Assembly (NCBI RefSeq): GCF_000938265.1
Contig: NZ_JYFC01000001.1
Span: 62,001 to 126,000 of the forward strand
DNA length: 64,000 nucleotides
Direction: 5' to 3'
From: Agreia bicolorata
GTDB taxonomy: Bacteria > Actinomycetota > Actinomycetes > Actinomycetales > Microbacteriaceae
This document shows positions 17,562-29,280 of this stretch, piece after piece. How positions within the stretch are numbered: position 1 is the stretch's first letter; each line of letters starts with the position of its first letter. The position numbers and the translations under genes are program-made. The notes below the pieces were generated by a model that was not told the DNA's origin, ran no database searches, and saw only the letters and a list, made by a program, of their open reading frames with translations.

Positions 17562-18819
17562 CGACAACGAGACGATCCCAGACACCGGCACGACTCAGGC
17601 GTCGGCGGAGTCGCCTCCGCGCACGATGGCGCTCACCGTCATCGACACTCGCGAGGCCTACCTCGAAGCGGTCGACGTCATCGCCGCCGGGCACGGGCCT
17701 ATCGCGGTCGACGCGGAGCGGGCATCCGGTTTCAAGTTCTCGCAGCGCGCATATCTGATCCAGCTGTATCGGCGGGGCGCCGGCAGTTTTCTCTTCGATC
17801 CACCGGCGATCGGGTCGTTCACAGAGCTGAACGATGCGATCTCCCGCGAGGAGTGGATTCTCCACGCCGCGAGTCAAGACCTGGCCTGCCTCCGTGAGGT
17901 AGGCCTTGACCCTCGCGTCATTTTCGACACCGAACTCGCTGCCCGGTTGCTGGGCATTCCGAGGGTCGGACTCGGCAGCGTCGTCGAGGAGTTCCTCGGC
18001 ATCCACCTCAAGAAAGAACACTCCGCAGCAGATTGGTCTCGCAGGCCGCTGCCCGAATCCTGGCTCGAATACGCGGCTCTCGACGTCGAGCTGCTCCCCG
18101 ATCTTCGAGACAAACTCGCCGAGCTTCTGATCGAGAACTCCAAGGCCGTGATCGCAGCCCAAGAGTTCGAGGCGACGAGGGTGAAGGAGCCCAAACCCGT
18201 CGCCGCCGAGCCCTGGCGCCGGCTCACGGGCATTCATTCGCTGCGCGCCCCCCGAAACGTCGCCGTCGCCAGGTCGCTCTGGATGGCGCGAGACGCGCTT
18301 GCTCGAGAGATCGATGTGTCGCCAGGCCGACTTGTTCCAGATTCGAGTCTGGTCGCAGCCGCGCGCGTTCTTCCCGAATCGAAGAGAGAGCTCGCGGCAC
18401 TGAAAGAGTTCTCCGGCAGGGCGAGCCGAACGGAGATCGACCGGTGGTGGGCTGCCCTCGAGGAGGGTAAGGCAGCCACCGATCTTCCGGTCAACCGCCG
18501 CAGCGAAGACACACTGCCTCCCCCGCGCAGCTGGTCGGACCGCAACCTCGAGGCCGATCTTCGCTTGAAGGCGGCTCGGGCGACCCTTATGGAGCTGTCG
18601 GAGTTCGTCAATATCCCTGTCGAGAATCTCCTCACCCCCGAGATTCTGCGCCGAATAGCCTGGTCCCCGCCCGATCCGATGACCACGACGGCGATCGCGG
18701 AATCCCTTTCGGAGCTCGGTGCCCGGCCCTGGCAGCTTGAACTAACCGCACAGCCGATCGCCCAAGCCTTTGTCGATGCCCACCAAAAGGCAGAGAACGA
18801 GTCCGAGGCCTCGTCGTAG
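17554..18819 (+). CDS. RNase D-like 3'-5' exonuclease with HRDC domain
   Basis: A 421-residue protein with a DEDD exonuclease domain (about 25-205) and an HRDC domain (about 225-300). Exo motif I is AVDAERASGF, motif II HAASQDLACL and motif III YAALDVELLPDL, so all metal-binding acidic residues appear present. It probably trims structured RNA. The GTG at 17554 overlaps the DUF3000 stop by 8 bases; an ATG at 17536 inside DUF3000 is the alternative. Confidence 0.9.
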   Translation: MTDDNETIPDTGTTQASAESPPRTMALTVIDTREAYLEAVDVIAAGHGPIAVDAERASGFKFSQRAYLIQLYRRGAGSFLFDPPAIGSFTELNDAISREEWILHAASQDLACLREVGLDPRVIFDTELAARLLGIPRVGLGSVVEEFLGIHLKKEHSAADWSRRPLPESWLEYAALDVELLPDLRDKLAELLIENSKAVIAAQEFEATRVKEPKPVAAEPWRRLTGIHSLRAPRNVAVARSLWMARDALAREIDVSPGRLVPDSSLVAAARVLPESKRELAALKEFSGRASRTEIDRWWAALEEGKAATDLPVNRRSEDTLPPPRSWSDRNLEADLRLKAARATLMELSEFVNIPVENLLTPEILRRIAWSPPDPMTTTAIAESLSELGARPWQLELTAQPIAQAFVDAHQKAENESEASS

Positions 18820-18834
18820 GAACAGTCAAAGGAT

Positions 18835-18864
18835 TTCGACCGCTTGGAAGCCCCCGCCTAGGAT
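18835..18864 (+). promoter_or_regulatory. Candidate promoter of fadAB
   Basis: TTCGAC (18835-18840) and TAGGAT (18859-18864) are 18 bases apart, about 30 bases before the fadA start and its AAGGAGG site. Inferred from hexamers only. Confidence 0.45.
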
Positions 18865-18894
18865 CGTCTCGGTTCTCAACCAGAAGGAGGCAAA

Positions 18895-20106
18895 GTGGCC
18901 GAAATAGCCGAAGTCGTATTTGTTGATGGGGTGCGCACACCCTTCGGGCGTGCGGGCGAAAAGGGCATGTACTGGCAGACCCGTGCAGACGATCTGGTCG
19001 TGAAGGCGATTATCGGCCTGCTCGAGCGAAATCCGTCTGTTCCCAAGGATCGCATCGACGAGGTCGCCATTGCGGCGACCACCCAGCAGGGCGATCAGGG
19101 GCTCACCCTCGGGCGAACGGCGGCCCTGCTGGCGGGACTCCCTCAGTCTGTTCCAGGCTTCGCTATCGATCGCATGTGCGCCGGCGCCATGACGAGCGTC
19201 ACCACCCTCGGCAGCGGAATCGGTTTCGGAGCGTACGACCTCGCCATCGCCGGAGGCGTCGAGCACATGGGCCGCCACCCGATGGGATTCAACGCCGACC
19301 CGAACCCTCGCTTCCTCGCCGAGAAGCTGGTCTCCGAAGAGGCACTGAACATGGGATCCACGGCGGAGCGCATCCACGACCGCTTCCCCTCACTCACCAA
19401 GGAACGGTCCGACCGCTACGCGCTTCGCAGCCAGCAGAAGGTCGCCGCTGCCTACGAGGCCGGCAAGATCCAGCCCGACCTCATTCCGGTCGCAACGCGC
19501 AGCGCCGCCGGGTGGGGACTGGCCACCCGTGATGAAGCTCCACGACCCGAGACCACCATGGAGGGGCTCGCCGGCCTGCGCACGCCGTTCAGGCCGCACG
19601 GTCGCGTCACGGCCGGAAACTCGTCGGGCCTGAACGACGGCGCCACGGCTTGCCTGCTTGCCAGCGGAGCAACCGCGAAAGAGCTCGGCCTCACGACCAA
19701 GATGAAGCTCGTCAGCTTCGCGTTCGCCGGAGTCGAGCCCGAAATCATGGGCATCGGGCCTGTGCCTTCGACAGAGAAAGCTCTTCGCAAGGCAGGACTG
19801 TCTATCACTGACATCGGTCTCTTCGAGCTGAACGAAGCCTTCGCCGTACAGGTGCTCTCGTTCCTCGATCACTTCGGCATTGACGACGACGATCCGCGCG
19901 TCAACGAGTATGGCGGAGCGATCGCCATCGGCCACCCGCTTGCGTCGTCGGGCGTGCGGTTGATGAACCAGCTCGCACGTCAGTTCGAAGAGCACCCCGA
20001 GGTGCGCTACGGACTCACAGCGATGTGCATCGGTCTCGGCCAGGGTGGCACCGTGATCTGGGAGAACCCGCACTACAACAAGAAGGCGAAGGCAGCGAAG
20101 CGATGA
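18895..20106 (+). CDS. fadA: Acetyl-CoA C-acyltransferase (thiolase)
   Basis: The 403-residue thiolase cleaves 3-ketoacyl-CoA in beta-oxidation. The nucleophilic Cys is in RMCAGAMTSV near residue 98, the catalytic His in IAIGHPLASSGVRL and the second Cys in AMCIGLGQGG, all intact. AGAAGGAGG precedes a GTG start. Its stop overlaps the fadB start in ATGA, so the two subunits of the fatty-acid oxidation complex are made together. Confidence 0.95.
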   Translation: MAEIAEVVFVDGVRTPFGRAGEKGMYWQTRADDLVVKAIIGLLERNPSVPKDRIDEVAIAATTQQGDQGLTLGRTAALLAGLPQSVPGFAIDRMCAGAMTSVTTLGSGIGFGAYDLAIAGGVEHMGRHPMGFNADPNPRFLAEKLVSEEALNMGSTAERIHDRFPSLTKERSDRYALRSQQKVAAAYEAGKIQPDLIPVATRSAAGWGLATRDEAPRPETTMEGLAGLRTPFRPHGRVTAGNSSGLNDGATACLLASGATAKELGLTTKMKLVSFAFAGVEPEIMGIGPVPSTEKALRKAGLSITDIGLFELNEAFAVQVLSFLDHFGIDDDDPRVNEYGGAIAIGHPLASSGVRLMNQLARQFEEHPEVRYGLTAMCIGLGQGGTVIWENPHYNKKAKAAKR

Positions 20107-22247
20107 CCGACTACTCCACAATCGACTTCTCTTCTCTGGCAGATCTGTCGGCAGACGAGGTCGTCACCCACTCGTACGTTCGCGACGTCCCGCTTCCGAG
20201 CGGCAAGGTGCTGGCACTCATCACACTCGACAACGATCGCGACCACACGCGCCCCTCAACGCTCGGACCTAACTCGCTCCTGGAGTACGGCGCCGCACTC
20301 GATGCCCTCGCAGTGCGGGCATCCGCGGGTGAGATTCAGGCCGTCGCCGTCACCGGCAAACCGTACATCCTGGCCGCCGGCGCCGACCTGTCGAAGGTGA
20401 GCGACATCCCCAACCGCGAACTCGCGAAGCAGATGGCCCAGCTCGGGCACTTCACGTTCGGAAAGATGGCCGCCATCGGCGTGCCCACGTTCGCGTTCAT
20501 CAACGGGCTGGCGCTGGGAGGCGGAGTCGAGGTGGCCCTGGCCGCCGACTACCGCACCATCGACTCCTCGATCCCCGCCCTCGCCCTTCCAGAGGTCTTC
20601 CTGGGCATCATCCCAGGCTGGGGAGGCGCCTACCTGCTGCCCAACCTCATCGGAATCGAGAACGCCCTCAAGGTCGTCGTCGAGAATCCGCTGAAGAACA
20701 ACCGCACGCTCAAAGGCCAGCAGGCGTTCGATCTCGGTATCGCCGACGCCATCTTCGGTCCGGCGTCGTATCTGGAGCAGTCCCTCGTCTGGGCCGACGA
20801 GGTGATCTCGGGGCGCATCACCGTGAAGCGACCGAATGTGCCCGGCAAGCTCGAGCGCCTCGTTAAATGGGACGCGGCCATCTCGATCGCACGAAAAATG
20901 CTCGAATCGAAGATCGGCACCGTCGCGGCGTCGCCGTATGCCGCCCTCGATCTGCTGAAGGCTGCGAAGTCGGGCTCGGCAGAAGAAGGGTTCGCCCGCG
21001 AAGATGACACGTTGGCCGACCTCATCTCCGGCGACCAGTTCCGAGCGAGCATCTACGCCTTCAACCTGGTGCAGAAGCGGGCCAAACGGCCTGCCGGGGC
21101 GCCCGATAAGGCGTTGGCGAAGCCCGTGACCAAAGTCGGAGTCATCGGTGCAGGGCTCATGGCCAGCCAGTTCGCACTGCTGTTCGTTCGCCGACTGCGC
21201 GTTCCCGTTGTGATCACTGACCTCGACCAGGCCAGGGTCGACAAGGGTCTGTCCTACATCCGCGACGAGATCACGGCGCTCAAAGACAAGGGTCGAATCG
21301 GATCAGACGAGGCCAACCGGCTCAGTGCCCTGGTCTCGGGCACCACAGACAAGGCCGACTTCGCCGACGCCGATTGGGTGATCGAGGCGGTGTTCGAGGA
21401 GCTCGGCGTCAAGCAGGATGTCTTCGCCGATGTCGAGAAATACGTGTCTGACACGGCCGTGCTCGCCACCAACACCTCGTCGCTGTCGGTCGAGCAGATC
21501 GGTGCAAAGCTGGCACACCCCGAGCGCCTCGTCGGCTTCCACTTCTTCAACCCCGTCGCCGTGATGCCCCTCATCGAGGTCGTCAACACCCCGGCGACCG
21601 ATGAGGCCACGCTCAGCACGGCCATGGTCACGGCCGCCAAGCTGCGCAAGAACGCCGTCATCACTCGCGACACTCCGGGCTTCGTCGTCAACCGCATTCT
21701 GGCGAAGCTATTGGGCGAGGCCATGCATGCCGTCGATACGGGAACCCCGTTCGAGGTCGTCGACAACGCGCTCAAGCCTTTTGGGTTGCCCATGACGCCG
21801 TTCGAACTGCTGGAGCTCGTGGGTCTGAAGGTGGGAGCGCACGTTCTCGACACCCACCACTCGGCATTCCCCGATCGGTTCTTCGAGAGCCCTAATCTTC
21901 ACAAGCTCGCGGAGCACGGCAAGATCTTCGATCGTGATGCGAAGGGTGCGATCAAGGGCTTCGACAAGACGGCGGTGAAGATCGTTGCCGACGGAGGACC
22001 GGGAGGAACCGCCCTCACGGAGGCCGAGCTTCTGCGCCGGGTCGAAGACGGACTGGCCGACGAGATCAAGCGCATGCTCGACGACGAGGTCGTGCACGCG
22101 GCCGAAGACATCGACCTGTGCCTCATCCTCGGGGCCGGGTATCCGTTCCAGATGGGCGGAGCGACCCCGTACCTCGATCGCGTAGGAGCGAGCGAGCGTG
22201 TCTTCGGCGACACGTTCCACCACCCGCCGATCGTCGGAACCGACTGA
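20103..22247 (+). CDS. fadB: Fatty-acid oxidation alpha subunit: enoyl-CoA hydratase / 3-hydroxyacyl-CoA dehydrogenase
   Basis: The 714-residue fusion has an N-terminal crotonase domain (about 20-230, with FINGLALGGGVEVALAADYR and PEVFLGIIPGWGG) and a C-terminal NAD-binding dehydrogenase (about 340-710, with VGVIGAGLMASQFALLF, NTSSLSVEQIGAKL, and the catalytic His-Glu region ERLVGFHFFNPV). It hydrates and oxidises acyl-CoA intermediates for FadA. The frame is open 26 codons further upstream inside fadA, but the ATG at 20103 overlaps the fadA stop and is the clear choice. Confidence 0.95.
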   Translation: MTDYSTIDFSSLADLSADEVVTHSYVRDVPLPSGKVLALITLDNDRDHTRPSTLGPNSLLEYGAALDALAVRASAGEIQAVAVTGKPYILAAGADLSKVSDIPNRELAKQMAQLGHFTFGKMAAIGVPTFAFINGLALGGGVEVALAADYRTIDSSIPALALPEVFLGIIPGWGGAYLLPNLIGIENALKVVVENPLKNNRTLKGQQAFDLGIADAIFGPASYLEQSLVWADEVISGRITVKRPNVPGKLERLVKWDAAISIARKMLESKIGTVAASPYAALDLLKAAKSGSAEEGFAREDDTLADLISGDQFRASIYAFNLVQKRAKRPAGAPDKALAKPVTKVGVIGAGLMASQFALLFVRRLRVPVVITDLDQARVDKGLSYIRDEITALKDKGRIGSDEANRLSALVSGTTDKADFADADWVIEAVFEELGVKQDVFADVEKYVSDTAVLATNTSSLSVEQIGAKLAHPERLVGFHFFNPVAVMPLIEVVNTPATDEATLSTAMVTAAKLRKNAVITRDTPGFVVNRILAKLLGEAMHAVDTGTPFEVVDNALKPFGLPMTPFELLELVGLKVGAHVLDTHHSAFPDRFFESPNLHKLAEHGKIFDRDAKGAIKGFDKTAVKIVADGGPGGTALTEAELLRRVEDGLADEIKRMLDDEVVHAAEDIDLCLILGAGYPFQMGGATPYLDRVGASERVFGDTFHHPPIVGTD

Positions 22248-22284
22248 CCGGAGCACTGTCGGGGGCTCGTCCTAGTCTGGTGGC

Positions 22285-22830
22285 ATGACCAACCAGTACT
22301 ACGTGGCGAGCTCCCTCGACGGTTTCATCGCCGACTCCGACAACCGCATCGACTGGCTGCTTCGCTTCGGCACAGCCGATTTCGACGACGCATACCAGCG
22401 GTTCCTGGCCGGCGTCGGCGCCATCGTTATGGGATCGCGAACGTACGAGTTCCTACTCTCCGAGGGCGGGGGCGAGTGGCCCTATTCCGTGCCCACCGTC
22501 GTGCTCACCCATCGTGACCTTCCCGTCGCCGTCGCGGGTGCAGACATCCGGTTTCTGAGTGGCGACATCGACGCCGTCGCTGCAGAACTCGACGCTCTGT
22601 CCGGCGACCGCGCCGTCTGGGTTGTGGGCGGCGGAGATGTCGCCGCTCAGTTCGCCGCCGCGGGTCGGCTGCACACGGTCATCGTCACGATGATGCCGGT
22701 CGTGCTCGGCTCAGGCATCCGAGTACTGCCCGTCACGGAGTTGCTCGAACTCGAGCTTGTCTCTTCGCTTCCGCTGCCGCAGGGCGCCGTCGAGTTCACC
22801 TATACCGTCACGGGGTCTCGCGACAGCTAG
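22285..22830 (+). CDS. RibD C-terminal/DHFR-like reductase
   Basis: A 181-residue protein of the RibD_C/dihydrofolate-reductase superfamily: YYVASSLDGFIADSDNRIDWL at the N-terminus, GAIVMGSRTYEF for NADPH binding, and VWVVGGGDVAAQF in the third strand-helix unit. The usual partner domain (deaminase) is absent, so it is not a riboflavin enzyme; substrate unknown. TAGTCT (22273-22278) lies 6 nt before the ATG, so the message is probably leaderless. Its TAG stop shares the tetramer CTAG with the stop of convergent dxs. Confidence 0.88.
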   Translation: MTNQYYVASSLDGFIADSDNRIDWLLRFGTADFDDAYQRFLAGVGAIVMGSRTYEFLLSEGGGEWPYSVPTVVLTHRDLPVAVAGADIRFLSGDIDAVAAELDALSGDRAVWVVGGGDVAAQFAAAGRLHTVIVTMMPVVLGSGIRVLPVTELLELELVSSLPLPQGAVEFTYTVTGSRDS

Positions 22831-24764
22831 CGGGTGATCCGGCGCTCGTCCTCGTTCTCGCCCTCGAGCGGGCGTGCGATCGGAATCTTGCTGCCCAAAA
22901 CCTGTGCCACGACGTCTCGCGCGATGTGCTGGGGGGTGAGGCCGACGCGCTCCATGATCTGTGAGCGTTCCGCGTGATCGAGGAACTCGTCGGGCAGCCC
23001 CAGCTCGGTCACTGCAGTGTCGATGCCGGCCTCGCGCAGGTCCTGCCGAATGCGCGTGCCCACGCCACCGACGCGGATGCCATCTTCGATCGAGATCACG
23101 ATGCGGTGTTCGGCGGCGAGGTCGAGCACACTGCGCGGAACCGGAACCACCCAGCGGGGGTCGATCACAGTCGAGCCGATGCCCTGCGCCGCCAGTCGCT
23201 CTGCTACCTCGAGGCCCGTCGTCGCCATCGGTCCCACGGTCACGATCAGAACATCCTTGCGCTCATGCTCGACCAGCACGTCGACACCATCGTCGAGACG
23301 GCGTACGGCCGCGATCTCCTCGCCCACGCTTCCTTTGGGGAACCGCACGACCGTCGGTCCGTCGGAGACGGCCACGGCCTCCCCCAGCTCCTCCCGGAGC
23401 CGCTCGGCGTCGCGCGGAGCGCTTAGACGGATGTTGGGCACGACCTGCAGGATGGCGAGATCCCACATGCCGTGGTGACTCGGCCCGTCGGGGCCCGTGA
23501 CCCCGGCCCTGTCGAGAACGAACGTCACGCCGGCGCGGTGCAGCGCGACATCCATCAGAACCTGGTCGAACGCCCGGTTGATGAAGGTCGCGTAGACGGC
23601 GACCACGGGATGGAGGCCACCGAAGGCCAGCCCGGCCGCCGAGGTGACGGCGTGCTGCTCGGCGATGCCCACGTCGAAGACGCGCGAGGGGAACCTCTCG
23701 GCGAGCTTGTGCAGGCCGGTGGGTCGCAGCATCGCGGCGGTGATGCCGACGATGGTCGGATCCTTCTCTGCCAAGGCCACGATCTCGTCGCTGAAGACAC
23801 CCGTCCACGACGGGGCGCTCGGCCCTCCGAGCGACTCACCCGTTTCGGGATCGATCTGCCCCACGGCGTGGAACTGGTCGGCGACGTCGCTCAGGGCAGG
23901 CTCGTAGCCGCGCCCCTTCTCGGTGATCGCGTGCACGATCACCGGTTGCGCGTAGCGCTTCGCCTGGAGAAGGGCCTCCTCCATCGCCTGCAAGTCGTGC
24001 CCGTGAATGGGGCCGATGTACTTGATGTCGAGATTCGAGTACAGGGCCTCGTTGTTCGAGAATCGGCTGAGGAAGCCGTGCGTGCCGCCGCGGATGCCGC
24101 GGTAGATCGCGCGGCCCGGCCCGCCGAAGCGGTCGAAGAGCTGACGCGACGACTGGTGCAGATTGCGGTACTTGGTGTTCGTCCGCACCGAGTTGAGATA
24201 ACGGGCCATACCTCCGATTGTCGGAGCGTAGGAACGACCGTTGTCGTTCACCACGATCACGAGCTTGCGGGTGTTGTCGTCGCTAATGTTGTTGAGAGCC
24301 TCCCAGGTCATGCCACCTGTGAGGGCCCCGTCGCCGACGACCGCGATCACGTGTCGATCGCTCTGCCCCGTCATCTCGAAAGCCCGGGAGATGCCGTCGG
24401 CCCACGAGAGGGAACTGGACGCGTGCGAACTCTCGACGACGTCGTGCTCGCTCTCCGAGCGCTGCGGGTAGCCTGCGAGGCCGCCCTGCTGCCGGAGTCG
24501 GGAAAAGTCCTGGCGCCCCGTGAGGAGCTTGTGCACGTAGGACTGGTGTCCGGTATCGAAGACGATCGCGTCGCGAGGCGAGTCGAAAACGCGGTGGATG
24601 GCCAAGGTCGTCTCGACCACGCCAAGATTCGGACCGAGGTGTCCCCCGGTCTTCGATACCTCTGCGACGAGGAATTGACGGATCTCGGCAGCGAGCTGAA
24701 CGAGCTGCTCTTGACTGAGAGCGTCGAGATCCCGGGGACCTGAGATGTTCTCCAGCAGGCTCAT
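22827..24764 (-). CDS. dxs: 1-deoxy-D-xylulose-5-phosphate synthase
   Basis: The 645-residue thiamine-diphosphate enzyme starts the MEP isoprenoid pathway from pyruvate and glyceraldehyde 3-phosphate. Marks are FDTGHQSYVHKLLTGR, the ThDP motif GDGALTGGMTWEALNN, DRAGVTGPDGPSHHGMWD in the pyrimidine domain and the C-terminal transketolase domain with VGVGTRIRQDL. Length and motif order are normal. GGAAGGG precedes the ATG. Nothing separates its stop from the convergent gene. Confidence 0.96.
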   Translation of the reverse strand: MSLLENISGPRDLDALSQEQLVQLAAEIRQFLVAEVSKTGGHLGPNLGVVETTLAIHRVFDSPRDAIVFDTGHQSYVHKLLTGRQDFSRLRQQGGLAGYPQRSESEHDVVESSHASSSLSWADGISRAFEMTGQSDRHVIAVVGDGALTGGMTWEALNNISDDNTRKLVIVVNDNGRSYAPTIGGMARYLNSVRTNTKYRNLHQSSRQLFDRFGGPGRAIYRGIRGGTHGFLSRFSNNEALYSNLDIKYIGPIHGHDLQAMEEALLQAKRYAQPVIVHAITEKGRGYEPALSDVADQFHAVGQIDPETGESLGGPSAPSWTGVFSDEIVALAEKDPTIVGITAAMLRPTGLHKLAERFPSRVFDVGIAEQHAVTSAAGLAFGGLHPVVAVYATFINRAFDQVLMDVALHRAGVTFVLDRAGVTGPDGPSHHGMWDLAILQVVPNIRLSAPRDAERLREELGEAVAVSDGPTVVRFPKGSVGEEIAAVRRLDDGVDVLVEHERKDVLIVTVGPMATTGLEVAERLAAQGIGSTVIDPRWVVPVPRSVLDLAAEHRIVISIEDGIRVGGVGTRIRQDLREAGIDTAVTELGLPDEFLDHAERSQIMERVGLTPQHIARDVVAQVLGSKIPIARPLEGENEDERRITR

Positions 24765-24845
24765 GCAGACGGCCCTTCCGTTCGGTCAGGGCCGACCGGC
24801 CCCTCGTTCGAGTCTATGACGGATCGCTCCGGCCGCCGCTCGGAA

Positions 24846-24898
24846 CGACAGAGCGCCCTCGGGGATGCTATATAGCATCCAGCGAGGGCGCTCTGTCG
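24846..24898 (-). terminator. Large hairpin terminator after acnA
   Basis: A perfect 16-bp stem (24846-24861 with 24883-24898) is capped by an 18-base perfect palindrome (24863-24880, centre CTATATAG). It begins one base after the acnA stop. There is no T tract, as is common for actinobacterial terminators. Confidence 0.75.
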
Positions 24899-24899
24899 A

Positions 24900-27719
<2,820 letters not shown>

Positions 27720-27773
27720 GTCGCCTTCTCCTTCGCTCCTGAGGTCAATCTTTGTCCCGGGGAACGCTTGAGG

Positions 27774-27792
27774 GCTAGCAAGGCTAACCTAA
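27774..27792 (-). promoter_or_regulatory. Partial DtxR/IdeR-like iron box before acnA
   Basis: On the minus strand the first 12 positions of the 19-bp iron-box consensus (half site TTAGGTTAG plus CCT) are present; overall 13 of 19 positions match, with the second half degenerate. It lies about 55 bases before the acnA GTG. Control of aconitase by iron regulators is known in corynebacteria; use here is an inference. Confidence 0.4.
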
Positions 27793-27827
27793 CCGCTCTG
27801 TCGGGCCGGGCCTCGATGCGAAGCCCC

Positions 27828-27855
27828 CGATTTATCTTGACGTCAAGATAAATCG
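27828..27855. promoter_or_regulatory. 28-bp perfect palindrome in the acnA promoter region
   Basis: Every base from 27828 to 27855 is self-complementary, with core TCTTGACGTCAAGA. GATAAA on the minus strand inside its right arm, 16 bases after TTACGA, could be the -10, so a bound protein would block transcription. The form suits a MarR-type dimer. The Streptomyces regulator TamR, a MarR protein, is known to control aconitase; identity here is unproven. Confidence 0.6.
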
Positions 27856-27883
27856 TAACACCCGCTTCGTCGAGTGACGGCTT

Positions 27884-28609
27884 TCAGGAACGCGCGTCGA
27901 TCTCGCTCTTGTCGTGTCCGAACGCTGTACGCACGAGAAGCCAGGTGACCCACAGCATGGCTGCATACAGCGGCACGCCGAGGATCAATTTGACCGATCC
28001 GAGGGCGGCCGCCTGGCTCGCGAGGTACAGGGGACCTTCCACGCCGAGGCGCAGGGCGAAAAGGCCGACCCAGCACCAGGTCGCGACGAGAACGACTCGG
28101 AACTTCGCTCGGTCTGATCGCCATCCGGTCGAATCTCCGGTGAGTAACCCCACGATGATGCCGATGAGCGGCCAGCGAGCGATGATCGAGACCAGCAGCA
28201 CCACGATGCTGACCGCGTTGATGATCAGGCCGGGAAGGAAGTTGTCTTCGGCCCGACCGGTGAAGAGCGCGAGGGCTGCCGAGACCGCGACGCCGAGGAG
28301 GCCCGTGATGGCGGGCATGACGGGGCTGCGGGTGGCCGCCCTGACGACGATGAAGCCGACTGCCACGATGACAGGGGCGACGACGCTCGGGGTGAGATCG
28401 CTCGTCACCGTGTAGATCACGAGGAATGCGAGTCCGGGAAGAAGCGACTCGACGAGCCCGCGCACTCCCCCGATGGCACGCAGAAGTGACGCTGCGGTGG
28501 GAGTCTCACCCGGCGCCACCTGGCCGATGCCGGCCCGCCGTGCTGCATCCGCGAATGCCTGCGACAGGCTGGGGGCCGGCGCACGGTCGTCGGGCTGCGG
28601 GTCCGACAT
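27884..28609 (-). CDS. DUF3159 family membrane protein
   Basis: The 241-residue product has a hydrophilic N-terminus and about six membrane spans, with LIGIIVGLLTGDSTGWRSDR and FRVVLVATWCWVGLFALRL, typical of the actinobacterial DUF3159 family. Function unknown. It starts at the stop codon of the DUF3710 gene (TGATG), so it is the third gene of the unit dut-DUF3710-DUF3159, an order shared with other actinobacteria. Confidence 0.88.
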   Translation of the reverse strand: MSDPQPDDRAPAPSLSQAFADAARRAGIGQVAPGETPTAASLLRAIGGVRGLVESLLPGLAFLVIYTVTSDLTPSVVAPVIVAVGFIVVRAATRSPVMPAITGLLGVAVSAALALFTGRAEDNFLPGLIINAVSIVVLLVSIIARWPLIGIIVGLLTGDSTGWRSDRAKFRVVLVATWCWVGLFALRLGVEGPLYLASQAAALGSVKLILGVPLYAAMLWVTWLLVRTAFGHDKSEIDARS

Positions 28610-29280
28610 CAGGCGCCCGTCGGAGGTGTGGCCGTCGCGGCCGTCTTCGGCATGTTGAGAGGAATGAGGTCGCGTGGCGGCATGGGCTGGGTTCCTCGCA
28701 CCACGACCACGCTCCTGAAGAGCTCTTCGATCGCAAGTTCGGCGGCGGGGTTCGTCAAAGCCTCGCCGGCGATGACACCGCGGAGGAACCAGCGAGGGCC
28801 GTCGACGCCGACAAAGCGCGCGAGCCGCGATGATGAAGAAGCGTCGGCCGAGGCACCCGCCGCGACGGGAACCTCCCCCACCAGTTCCGGGCCGAAGGTG
28901 CCCTCGCGAGCAGTGCTGGTTCCGCCCTGCTTGATGATCTGATCTTCGATCTGAGCGCGGATCTCGTGCCAGAGTCCCGTGGACCGTGGAGCAGCGAAAG
29001 CCTGCACCTGAAGAGTGGATCCTGCGTAGTCGAGCCCGACGGCGACGACGCGGTTCGTTCCCTCTTCGACCTCGAGCCGCAGATGAAGTCCCTCGCGAGG
29101 GAGAATCTTGAGACCGCCCAGGTCGACGTACGGGCGAGCGGGGTTCGCCTCGTCTGCGTCGAACGGACCCTCCTCCGCGCGATTCGCCGGAGCCGACTTC
29201 GTGTCGAGCGGCTCCTGCTCTTCGATCTCGTCGATCGACTCGACAGCCGCGTCGTCGTTCGGCTTCTGCAGATCGCTCAT
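28609..29280 (-). CDS. DUF3710 family protein
   Basis: A 223-residue soluble protein. After an acidic N-terminal tail (1-45) comes the DUF3710 domain: PYVDLGGLKILPREGLHLRL, VVAVGLDYAGSTLQVQAFAAP, GLWHEIRAQIEDQI and RFVGVDGPRWFLRGVI. No catalytic residues are recognised and the function is unknown. AGGAGAG sits before the ATG, which overlaps the end of dut by four bases. Confidence 0.9.
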   Translation of the reverse strand: MSDLQKPNDDAAVESIDEIEEQEPLDTKSAPANRAEEGPFDADEANPARPYVDLGGLKILPREGLHLRLEVEEGTNRVVAVGLDYAGSTLQVQAFAAPRSTGLWHEIRAQIEDQIIKQGGTSTAREGTFGPELVGEVPVAAGASADASSSSRLARFVGVDGPRWFLRGVIAGEALTNPAAELAIEELFRSVVVVRGTQPMPPRDLIPLNMPKTAATATPPTGA

